From: a virus
Reading direction: 5' to 3' (one strand)
Length of the DNA: 21,422 nucleotides
IMG/VR virus record: IMGVR_UViG_3300022925_003753
Span: 1-21,422 of that record
Shown: in pieces, positions 9,107 to 15,811 of the stretch
Position numbering within the stretch: position 1 is the stretch's first letter
Layout: the number at the start of each line of letters is the position of its first letter
Program-made: the position numbers and the translations under genes
The notes under the pieces: model-generated
Told to the model about the DNA's origin: nothing
Database searches by the model: none
Seen by the model: the letters and a program-made list of their open reading frames with translations, nothing else

Positions 9107-10500
9107 GCGAAGCAGACACACCAACAACAGTTTTAGGAAAGATAGGTAAACAAGTAGGAGCTGAAGTAAAAACAGTCACTACCTCTTTATCTAACCACAC
9201 AACATCGACACTTAACCCGCACGCCGTTACTAAATCCCAAGTGGGTCTGGATCTTGTAGAAAATACGGCTCTATCGACATGGGCAGGTTCCGCAAATATT
9301 ACCACCCTTGGGACTATAGCTACTGGTAATATCCCTTACTCCCTTATCACAGACGCCCCGACACTTAGTGCTATAGATTCTGTTACAGGTAATTTTACAA
9401 TTGGAGGTGATCTTACTGTTAACGGTGAAACAACAACACTCAATACTCAGACTCTAGCTGTTGAAGATAATATAATCGAGGTTAACCTCACAGCTTCTGA
9501 CGGAACAGCTACTGCCTCAACTGCTGGTCTTCAGGTAAATAGAGGTGATGGTGAATCAGAAGAACAGGTAGATATTTCAACTACGAAACACCCTGATGGG
9601 TTTGTTGCTCCTACATCTAACGAAATTGACGCATGGACAAACGAAGCGATTCATAGTTTTAGTTGGACAGTTAATTCTGCGACCACATATTGGAGTGATA
9701 CCTACTCTTACACCGATGCAAGCGGCACTAAGTGGACACTTAGTACTGTTCAAGTTTCGGGTGTTGGTTCAACTTCTGTCTACGATCTTAATTTAACCCC
9801 CACTGGTGGTACTACATTTAAAATCGGTACACTTTCAAAAGCCACTGAGGAAATAGATTTTATAGATGGCTGGGGCGTAAACTATGTAGATCCAGGTCAG
9901 AATGCTTGGGCTATTTTAATAACTTACACCCCAACATTAGGCTACGCTTCAAATACTTTAGGCTGGACTGGTGATACTGGGGCTATGGCAAAAACTTCTA
10001 CAACAGCAGTTATTGATGCTTTAGAATACGGAGGAGAAACTAAGAAAGTTTCAGCCATTTACCAGGCATCTGACACAAACAGTGTTACTTGGGAGGTTCG
10101 ATTTTCTGTCGGAGGAAATATTACCCTTGAAAAAGGTTCTGAGTCTCAGGTTATAGGTACTTATGCAGGCAGCGATGTCACAATGAGTGATGGGTGGTCA
10201 ATAGCTTATTTTGAAAATTCATCGGACCCAGAATTCTGGGATATTACCGTAGATCATGCTCCAATAGTAGGAGATGGTGACAAAGCTTCTTTAATCTGGG
10301 ACGAAAACAGCGGACAGGGTTTTTGGGAGTTCAGTCTAGGTACTGAAAAAGCAGATCTTAAGGCAAAAGACATTACCGCAAGCAAGGTAACTGTAGACTC
10401 TGGAGATAGTCTTATATTAGGCTATGACGCTAACTCTGTTGCAATACCTTTAGGAACTGTAGCGGCTTTTACTAGCTCACTAGCTGCTGCCAAAGTGTAA
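9103..10500 (+). CDS. Tail-fibre-like structural protein (465 aa)
   Basis: The N-terminal motif VLGKIGKQVGAEVK (residues 10-23) is followed by LNPHAVTKSQVGLDLVENT, a classic phage tail-fibre repeat sequence. Next comes GGDLTVNGETTTLNTQTLAV (about residues 101-120), a segment common in phage fibre and structural proteins. Residues about 196-400 hold two related beta-rich blocks, each ending in DGW followed by about 20 residues and a TP/AP pair (DGW at 255 and 363). Composition is Thr/Ser/Gly-rich, as in trimeric fibres. The start overlaps the stop of the Mtd_N-like gene. The role is probably host recognition or fibre assembly. There is no enzymatic motif. The next gene begins six bases later in the same reading frame. 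Confidence 0.75.
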   Translation: MSEADTPTTVLGKIGKQVGAEVKTVTTSLSNHTTSTLNPHAVTKSQVGLDLVENTALSTWAGSANITTLGTIATGNIPYSLITDAPTLSAIDSVTGNFTIGGDLTVNGETTTLNTQTLAVEDNIIEVNLTASDGTATASTAGLQVNRGDGESEEQVDISTTKHPDGFVAPTSNEIDAWTNEAIHSFSWTVNSATTYWSDTYSYTDASGTKWTLSTVQVSGVGSTSVYDLNLTPTGGTTFKIGTLSKATEEIDFIDGWGVNYVDPGQNAWAILITYTPTLGYASNTLGWTGDTGAMAKTSTTAVIDALEYGGETKKVSAIYQASDTNSVTWEVRFSVGGNITLEKGSESQVIGTYAGSDVTMSDGWSIAYFENSSDPEFWDITVDHAPIVGDGDKASLIWDENSGQGFWEFSLGTEKADLKAKDITASKVTVDSGDSLILGYDANSVAIPLGTVAAFTSSLAAAKV

Positions 10501-10506
10501 CAGGAT

Positions 10507-10824
10507 GTGGCTTCCGTACTTTCTCAGATAGGCCATGCTATTGGGGGTGAGGTTAAAAACCTCTACTCCCGTATTAGTGGCTTAGCTGGGGATGACGCCT
10601 ATTCGGAAATTGGATATGATGCTAATGGCAATGTATCCACAGTAACTACATACACTGATTCAACCAAAGTAACCTTGGTCAAGACTAAGACACTCTCCTA
10701 CAATTCTGGATCACTTACTGGCATAGTGGTCACAGATTCCAGTGGGACTACAGTCTTAACTCAGACCCTTGCTTACGATGTAACCAGTGGTGATTTGGAT
10801 TCAGTAGAAAAGGATTACGCATAA
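10507..10824 (+). CDS. Small tail-fibre-like protein with shared N-terminal motif
   Basis: A 105-aa protein with a GTG start. The start is chosen because the N-terminus (SVLSQIGHAIGGEVKNLYSR) matches the N-terminal motif of the preceding fibre protein at the same distance from the end. The rest is repetitive beta-hairpin sequence (EIGYDANGNVSTVTTYTD; later TKTLSYNSGSLTGIVV and QTLAYDVTSGDLDSV), typical of small fibre or appendage subunits. The SD is poor: AGGA sits only one base before GTG. The frame is the same as the upstream gene, separated from it by one TAA and two codons, so reinitiation or stop readthrough are both possible. Its TAA overlaps the next ATG (TAATG). Confidence 0.65.
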   Translation: MASVLSQIGHAIGGEVKNLYSRISGLAGDDAYSEIGYDANGNVSTVTTYTDSTKVTLVKTKTLSYNSGSLTGIVVTDSSGTTVLTQTLAYDVTSGDLDSVEKDYA

Positions 10825-13628
10825 TGAGTTTTGCAGCACCAGCAAGTGGAGTAATATATCAATCTGGGAGAGACTATGACCTGTCAGACCTTGCAACTAA
10901 TATCGGAGTCACAACAACAACTGACGATGGCATAACATACTACGATTTCGGAACAAACAGGCTTCATATACAAGGCACATTGTGGCACGATCCTGACAAG
11001 GAGGTAATGTTATTTCATCACACCTCAACATCAGCAACTGCCACAACCCATGTAATTAAGGTCAAGGAAACCACTGCTTCTAGGTCATGGAATTTCATAG
11101 ATGGGTGGTCGGTGGATAGTGATGGGAATTATGTAATAACTCATACGGGACATAGTGTTGAGGCAGGAGATGCATTAAGATTCAGAAATGTTACAGGCTC
11201 CGCAATAGAGCAGAAGCAAGCCAGGGTTTTATCGGTAACCACAAACACAATAACACTAGAGCGTGGTTATTATTGGGCTGGCGTGGATTCTGATAACTCG
11301 TTTACTATTACTTCCACCATTAGTGAGTATACCAGAATACCAATCTATAACTACGGCAAGGAATACAACAATAATGGTAGAGTCGGTTATTCGGATGGTA
11401 CAGGTGTTATAATTTCTGGAGATTCTACGAGCGCATATGACCCCGATGAGCATGGATTTTTCTTCGACCAATTTTCCTTCTTATGGTCTAAGGGTGGTAC
11501 GATAGTCACTAACCGCCCTTGTTCTATAGACGGTCATTATGATATAAAAAACACCACTTTCATGTCTCCTAGGCAAGACAACTCAGGTAACTGGCAACCA
11601 GTGGAAATGAGAAGCATGGGCGATGGATGGTGGGATAACGGCAAACTGATTAACATTAATGGAGTTAACCCAAAAAACACTAAGCAAATAGATGTTGTAT
11701 TGGAAAATGCTTGCGTATCTGAAGTTTTAGATAGCTGGTATGAGTTTTCCTTAAGAAATTTTGATGCATCTAAAAATTTTGGTGTGTGTGACTTTGGGCA
11801 CGATGGCTCATATGGCGTGAAAGGAACTCTATCGGGCGGAGCTTGGAGCGGAACAACTGTTACCCACCATCATCATGATTTTGAAATCGTAAACTCTGCC
11901 ACAGGTTCAAATATAATCACTATGTGGCGCCCCGTGCAGCGCAATCCAAACGCCCAGAGGGGAAATGTTGTCACTAAAAAGGAGGTGTCTTTTAAATTTA
12001 AAGATGCGGATAGCAATCCTATTGAGGGTGTAGAATTATACTTGAAGGATAATCCTTCTGATTATGCAAAAAACGCAACCTACCCCCCAGCTACAGCTGC
12101 GGGGTCATACACCACTACTCCTACTTTGCTGAACGGGGTTATTAATGCTGATGGTTCGGTCACATATGATTACACTAACCCCTTTGAGTACAGCGCGACA
12201 TCGGATGCAAATGGTAATATATCAACCTTAAAGATTACAACCTCTGCCCATTTACACGAATATAACGCAGATGACCCTAGTGCGCAAAACGACTACCCCA
12301 ACTTATATGTAAAAGCAAATAACAGCTGGGGTCTTAGCTCATCAAATACGAGAAGGCCTGATTTTTCTGATTGGGATACTGATAATTTTGGAGGTTTCTA
12401 TCGGGTAGACCGTCGTTCAAATGATAATACGGATGCCGATGAATTTACATTCCAGTTTTGCTCTTATAACCACTCACTTTCCTCCTCTACTCAAGCCCTT
12501 AAAGGATTAGGCGAACTTGCTGTTAATTGGGTTTTGTTTGACGACCAACTCATTACTGAGACGAAAGCAACAGCAGATGGTAATAGTGAAATAGACACGC
12601 CGCAGAAATTCTACAATAGAGCAAAATCATACTTAGTGGATAATTACGCAGGAGAAACATCAACTATTGTTTCACGGGAAGGTAACTCCATTAATGCGGG
12701 CTCTTACGATGTAGTGATTGACGGAAATGTAACGGATGCTGCTTCTGCATTCGCGATTAGCGGTAACATATTAACCATCAAGGCATCCAGTTTTGTCGGA
12801 GATATTCAGACCACTGGAACAATTACTTTAAGCAACAATGCAGAAGTTATCGGAACTTATGGGGAAAACACGGTCCTGCCTTGGGAGGTTACAAATGTAG
12901 AGGCAACTGCAACCCTGCAACTTTTCAATATTACCAAAAACCTAGAGGTAGAAAACTTAGTGGTTGCAGGTACGGCAGGAAACAAAGTGACATCGTCTGG
13001 CACTTACACAGGCCAAGAAGTGAGTTTGGGTGACAATATTCGTCTGCGAATCACCTGCCAAGCAGGGACAGGGGCATTCCTCCCCTACGAGGCTTTTGGT
13101 ATCGCAACGAGTGTAGGTATTAGTTTCGAGGCAAACCAACAGGCAGACACTATCTATAACGACAACGGAATTAATGCAGACAATCTGACTACCCTGTCCG
13201 CAGACTATCCGAATGTGCAGATCGACATCTCTGATGGTGATGGGGTCGCAGATGTCAGAGAGTTCTATGCATTCTATGTAAAACAAACAACCACCTCTAC
13301 TGGCATTGGGCAATGGTTTGGTGCAATCGATGCGATTGACCACATGAACTATCGAGTGAATACTGCCATTGCTGACATCAAATTACAGAACACTGGCAAC
13401 ACTCCATTGGTTATTTCTGGTGCGAGAATATTCCGTGACAATGGCACAAGTATTCTCCACGCAGACCTATATGACCAACCAATGACGCAGGACAATGGGG
13501 AGTTGATTCAATACATCAAAGGACAAGTTGATGAGTCTTTGGAAACAAAACTACCCCCTGCAATTGCAAGTGATCCAACCATTAGTGGTATCGATAAGAA
13601 CTCCAAGTTAATCCCAGCATTATTATGA
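10824..13628 (+). CDS. Large tail fibre/tailspike-like protein (934 aa)
   Basis: A 934-aa, beta-rich, Thr/Asn/Gly-rich protein with low lysine and no membrane segments, placed among fibre genes; the best reading is a large host-recognition fibre or spike. Visible parts are an N-terminal head (to about residue 75); a segment with NFIDGWSVDSDGNY; a central region with KKEVSFKFKDADSNPIEGVEL (about 390), which looks like an Ig- or carboxypeptidase-regulatory-like beta sandwich; and a C-terminal domain (about 710-934) ending in a helical tail with IQYIKGQVDESLETKLPPAI. I see no convincing lyase, hydrolase or chaperone-autoprotease motif. AAGGA lies nine bases before the ATG, which overlaps the previous stop. 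The C-terminal quarter is more GC-rich than the rest, suggesting an exchanged receptor-binding end. Confidence 0.7.
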   Translation: MSFAAPASGVIYQSGRDYDLSDLATNIGVTTTTDDGITYYDFGTNRLHIQGTLWHDPDKEVMLFHHTSTSATATTHVIKVKETTASRSWNFIDGWSVDSDGNYVITHTGHSVEAGDALRFRNVTGSAIEQKQARVLSVTTNTITLERGYYWAGVDSDNSFTITSTISEYTRIPIYNYGKEYNNNGRVGYSDGTGVIISGDSTSAYDPDEHGFFFDQFSFLWSKGGTIVTNRPCSIDGHYDIKNTTFMSPRQDNSGNWQPVEMRSMGDGWWDNGKLININGVNPKNTKQIDVVLENACVSEVLDSWYEFSLRNFDASKNFGVCDFGHDGSYGVKGTLSGGAWSGTTVTHHHHDFEIVNSATGSNIITMWRPVQRNPNAQRGNVVTKKEVSFKFKDADSNPIEGVELYLKDNPSDYAKNATYPPATAAGSYTTTPTLLNGVINADGSVTYDYTNPFEYSATSDANGNISTLKITTSAHLHEYNADDPSAQNDYPNLYVKANNSWGLSSSNTRRPDFSDWDTDNFGGFYRVDRRSNDNTDADEFTFQFCSYNHSLSSSTQALKGLGELAVNWVLFDDQLITETKATADGNSEIDTPQKFYNRAKSYLVDNYAGETSTIVSREGNSINAGSYDVVIDGNVTDAASAFAISGNILTIKASSFVGDIQTTGTITLSNNAEVIGTYGENTVLPWEVTNVEATATLQLFNITKNLEVENLVVAGTAGNKVTSSGTYTGQEVSLGDNIRLRITCQAGTGAFLPYEAFGIATSVGISFEANQQADTIYNDNGINADNLTTLSADYPNVQIDISDGDGVADVREFYAFYVKQTTTSTGIGQWFGAIDAIDHMNYRVNTAIADIKLQNTGNTPLVISGARIFRDNGTSILHADLYDQPMTQDNGELIQYIKGQVDESLETKLPPAIASDPTISGIDKNSKLIPALL

Positions 13629-13939
13629 GCGACGAGATAGGAGAGAACAAAAAAGTATCAACCAACCTAGGCTTCGTTGCCAAAGTTTTCGGCACAGCCA
13701 TATTCATTGTTTACTCTGGAGCTATGATCTACGCTCGATTAAACGCCCTGGAGATGGAGATCCTTCGACTTAATCATGATGTTAAGATGAATGCGGAGTT
13801 TAGGATTAAATGGCCTCGCGGAGAGTTAGGGTTTTTACCTGACGATGCTGAGCAAAATATGAGGCTTACTTTTTTAGAAAAAATATCAGGAAAGCATGAA
13901 GAGCTTTTAGATAAGATGCGTTACGGAGGAGGGGAGTGA
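13625..13939 (+). CDS. One-TM coiled-coil membrane protein (possible inner-membrane spanin)
   Basis: A 104-aa protein. The N-terminal 16 residues are polar and charged, residues about 17-39 form a membrane segment (VAKVFGTAIFIVYSGAMIY), and residues 40-55 continue as a probable coiled coil (LNALEMEILRLNHDVKMN). A conserved-looking stretch, KWPRGELGFLPDDAEQNMRL, follows, and then a second helix. Topology (short N-terminus inside, helical domain outside) fits an inner-membrane spanin, but similar small proteins also occur near phage fibre genes, so the function is open. The ATG overlaps the stop of the large fibre gene (ATGA), and its own stop lies two bases before the ATG of the holin-like gene. 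There is no SD, so expression probably depends on coupling. Confidence 0.6.
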   Translation: MSDEIGENKKVSTNLGFVAKVFGTAIFIVYSGAMIYARLNALEMEILRLNHDVKMNAEFRIKWPRGELGFLPDDAEQNMRLTFLEKISGKHEELLDKMRYGGGE

Positions 13940-13940
13940 A

Positions 13941-14405
13941 ATGGGTGAGATCCTTCTTATGCTTCTTACTGGAGGCGGTTCTACTGCTATGGGGGCTATG
14001 CTCAAAGGTGGGTTCGGACTTCTATTTGAGAGTCGCCGCCAGAAGCACGAGCTCGAAATTGCAAGGGAAAGTAGAGCAAATGAAAATTTCATTAAGCTAC
14101 AAGCTAAGCTGGCTGAAGGAGGTAATAATGAGTTCAGGGATTTTTCTCGTCGCATTATTGCTTTTATGGGGATTGGCACTCTTTGCTTTTGCGTCTTGCT
14201 CTGTACCATATTCCCACAAGCGGAATTCCTTTCTATCACTAACGCCAACGGCGAAGGAAGAACAGAATTGCTGTTCGGAATCATCTCTTGGCCAGCAAGC
14301 CAAGACCCCATCACGCTCAGTAGCGGACACCTTGCATACATGGGGCAAACAGCCCTTATGGGAATCCTCGGCTTTTATTTCGGGCCATCGCCTCACAGAC
14401 GATAA
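13941..14405 (+). CDS. Multi-TM holin-like membrane protein
   Basis: A 154-aa protein with a Gly-rich, moderately hydrophobic N-terminus (residues 2-29), a charged amphipathic helix (30-60: ESRRQKHELEIARESRANEN), a clear membrane segment at 72-92 (IIAFMGIGTLCFCVLLCTIF) and another at 130-147, ending in GFYFGPSPHRR. This layout (TM, charged helix, two TMs) resembles 3-TM phage holins, including the gene-transfer-agent release type. The start is ATG 13941, not GTG 13936 in another frame: GGAGGAGG at 13925-13932 is eight bases from the ATG but only three from the GTG. From residue 63 on, the same DNA encodes a second protein in the +1 frame. The stop abuts the next ATG directly. Confidence 0.65.
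   Translation: MGEILLMLLTGGGSTAMGAMLKGGFGLLFESRRQKHELEIARESRANENFIKLQAKLAEGGNNEFRDFSRRIIAFMGIGTLCFCVLLCTIFPQAEFLSITNANGEGRTELLFGIISWPASQDPITLSSGHLAYMGQTALMGILGFYFGPSPHRR
14116..14123 (+). promoter_or_regulatory. Perfect Shine-Dalgarno for an embedded gene
   Basis: AAGGAGGT sits inside the holin-like gene, with the ATG of the +1-frame lipoprotein-like ORF (14128) five bases beyond the GGAGG core. It is the strongest ribosome-binding site in the window and decides the start of the embedded gene. Confidence 0.7.
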
Positions 14406-14409
14406 ATGA
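14128..14409 (+). CDS. Embedded +1-frame lipoprotein-like ORF (candidate o-spanin, Rz1-like)
   Basis: A 93-aa ORF lying almost wholly inside the holin-like gene, in its +1 frame. The N-terminus is a hydrophobic signal-like segment (residues 5-22, IFLVALLLLWGLALFAFA) followed by FASC, giving a possible lipobox with Cys24 and Ser25 after it; the mature part would be about 70 polar residues. A perfect AAGGAGGT precedes the ATG at optimal spacing, and the TGA overlaps the next gene's ATG (ATGA). Outer-membrane spanin subunits such as lambda Rz1 are small lipoproteins encoded in the +1 frame within another lysis gene, so the architecture matches. Points against: there is no N-terminal positive charge, the lipobox is only approximate, proline content is modest, and the host gene looks like a holin instead of an inner-membrane spanin. 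Confidence 0.55.
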   Translation: MSSGIFLVALLLLWGLALFAFASCSVPYSHKRNSFLSLTPTAKEEQNCCSESSLGQQAKTPSRSVADTLHTWGKQPLWESSAFISGHRLTDDK

Positions 14410-14570
14410 ACATAATCGACAGAGTAGCAGTAACAGGAGTTGGTGGCACATTAGCTACTTTCGGACTTTCTTCGCTAGATTCCTTATTCGGGAGTATAGC
14501 GGGTTTAATAACTATAATATATATGTCTATAAAAGTATACCAGGAGGTAAAAAATGGAAAAAAAAGATAA
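14406..14570 (+). CDS. 54-aa holin-like membrane protein
   Basis: A short gene starting directly after the 154-aa gene's stop and overlapping the embedded ORF's TGA. The protein has a weakly hydrophobic, Gly/Thr-rich N-terminal half (VAVTGVGGTLATFGLSSLDS, residues 7-26) and a membrane segment SIAGLITIIYMSIKVY (about 30-45), ending in a positively charged tail (QEVKNGKKR). Small size, one or two membrane segments and a basic C-terminus are typical of small phage holins. With the 154-aa protein it could form a holin/antiholin or holin/pinholin pair; which is which cannot be told. The last 17 bases overlap the next gene. Confidence 0.6.
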   Translation: MNIIDRVAVTGVGGTLATFGLSSLDSLFGSIAGLITIIYMSIKVYQEVKNGKKR

Positions 14571-14682
14571 ACAAAAATTTAAACCATGCCCAGGTTGTAA
14601 GAATAAAGAGTGCATTAAGAAACAAAAATGCCAGGAGCCTGAGAAAAAGAAGCCTGGAGCAAGAGGTATTTACAAGTACTAA
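14554..14682 (+). CDS. 42-aa Cys-rich, Lys-rich peptide
   Basis: A 42-aa ORF overlapping the end of the holin-like gene in another frame. Start support is strong: AGGAGGT at 14542-14548, with the ATG six bases after the GG. It has four cysteines as C12-x2-C15-x4-C20-x5-C26 in a lysine-rich setting (FKPCPGCKNKECIKKQKCQE), compatible with a small zinc-binding knuckle, and a tail ending GARGIYKY. I do not recognise a family. The opening MEKKDKQK is encoded across a run of eight A. It is the last gene before a 44-base gap and the scaffold gene. Confidence 0.55.
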   Translation: MEKKDKQKFKPCPGCKNKECIKKQKCQEPEKKKPGARGIYKY

Positions 14683-14726
14683 TACAATCGCTTAATTTTT
14701 AAATCAGTACGCTGTATTCTGCTGGT

Positions 14727-15776
14727 ATGCAAAATACAGAAGAGGTGGTTGAATCCCCTCAACAACAACAAGATCTTTCGGATGTGGCAACCGACGCTCT
14801 CCGAGATGCTTTAGGAACCGAGGCTAGCAATGAAGTTGCAAGCCCCGAGATCGAGGAGACTCCATCTCAAGAAAGCGAAACTGAGCCGTTAGGCGAAGTG
14901 AGCGATCAAGAGGAGGATTTTACCGAGATTATAGAGACGAACGAGGCTGAAAGTGATGCCGACCGTCTGGCGAAAAGAAGAGTAAGACCAAGAAGCGAGC
15001 TCGATCAACAAGTTATTGATTTGTACAGATCGTCTGGATTCGAGGGCAGTTTTCAAGATGCTTCCGATGTAATATACGGAAGACAGCAAACCGCTCAACC
15101 GCAGGTTGCTCAGGTTCAACAACCGAGCCAACCAGAAGAAGATCCATATGAATTAAATCTTAACGGTTTGAAAGAAAGCGTTGTTTCTTTGGAGTCTCAA
15201 ATTGCTGAGGCTACTGAAGATATGGACACTGCTAAAGCTATACAGCTTCAAAGAGATCTGTTTCGAAAGGAGCTAGAGATCAATAATTTGCAAAATCAGC
15301 GTCAGATGCAGGAAGAACAAGAAACTCGATCTGCTCAAGAATCCCAACGGCAAAGAGCGTTGGAGAGTCGGAATAATGCCGTTTCAAAGTATCCAGAGCT
15401 GGATAACAAGAACTCGGTGTACCGCAAGGAGTTTGACTACTTTATATCAAACGCTGAGCAAGACCCCGACTATGCAGCAGTTTTTGCGTCACCACGATGG
15501 CCTGAGATTATGGCAAATGAGTTTGCAATGAGTAAGGGTGCTACAGAAGCACCTCAGCAAGTTGCACCTCAGCAAGTTGCACCTCAGCAAGTTGCACCTC
15601 AGCAACAACCACCCGTCATGGGTAATCAGGCTAAAGTTTTGACAACAGGACAGACTGCAAAACCCGCAAACCAACCTATATCTGCGGAACAAGTCCTTAA
15701 CAATGTAGGCAACCTTTCAAACGAACAACTTTTTCAAATGCTAGGTCAGCCAGATGGTAGGCAGTTTCTTAGATAG
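14727..15776 (+). CDS. Scaffold-like head assembly protein
   Basis: A 349-aa protein directly upstream of the capsid gene, the usual position for a scaffolding protein, which fills the procapsid during assembly and then leaves. It is very acidic and Gln/Glu-rich with almost no hydrophobic core. Residues 1-70 are acidic and disordered, then come a basic patch (LAKRRVRPR, about 81-89) and a short helical segment (ELDQQVIDLYRSSGFEG). Residues about 146-215 form a coiled coil (LKESVVSLESQIAEA onward through many QR/EE), and the C-terminal part contains an APQQV tandem repeat (275-294) and NNVGNLSNEQLFQMLG. The C-terminal helix could bind capsid protein, as in other scaffolds (inference). There is no SD before the ATG. 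No protease motif is visible. Confidence 0.75.
   Translation: MQNTEEVVESPQQQQDLSDVATDALRDALGTEASNEVASPEIEETPSQESETEPLGEVSDQEEDFTEIIETNEAESDADRLAKRRVRPRSELDQQVIDLYRSSGFEGSFQDASDVIYGRQQTAQPQVAQVQQPSQPEEDPYELNLNGLKESVVSLESQIAEATEDMDTAKAIQLQRDLFRKELEINNLQNQRQMQEEQETRSAQESQRQRALESRNNAVSKYPELDNKNSVYRKEFDYFISNAEQDPDYAAVFASPRWPEIMANEFAMSKGATEAPQQVAPQQVAPQQVAPQQQPPVMGNQAKVLTTGQTAKPANQPISAEQVLNNVGNLSNEQLFQMLGQPDGRQFLR
15549..15605 (+). repeat. 15-bp in-frame tandem repeat in the scaffold gene
   Basis: Three perfect copies of GCACCTCAGCAAGTT (15549-15563, 15564-15578, 15579-15593) plus a 12-base partial fourth copy. Each encodes Ala-Pro-Gln-Gln-Val in the scaffold frame. Perfect DNA identity points to recent slippage expansion; copy number probably varies between relatives. 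Confidence 0.95.
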
Positions 15777-15811
15777 GGTTTTAACAAAAAACACTATAAT
15801 TATTAAATAAA

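Noticed and set aside
12957-13343. Minus-strand 128-codon frame opposite the fibre gene's C-terminus
   Set aside because: Its length is explained by the higher GC there; the Cys/Val-rich translation has no recognisable feature and no start signal.
10824-13628. Possible enzymatic tailspike (lyase or hydrolase) or self-cleaving chaperone domain
   Set aside because: No catalytic motif or parallel beta-helix repeat pattern could be seen; only a general fibre/spike call is supported.
13936-14409. A 157-aa frame starting at GTG 13936, overlapping the holin-like gene
   Set aside because: The GTG lies only three bases after the SD-like GGAGGAGG, while ATG 13941 in the other frame has proper spacing. 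Only the part from ATG 14128 has its own good start, so it is annotated from there.
14683-14726. Possible promoter before the scaffold gene (TTAATT ... TATTCT)
   Set aside because: Matches to -35 and -10 consensus are weak (about 3 and 4 of 6) in an AT-rich gap; not enough to annotate.
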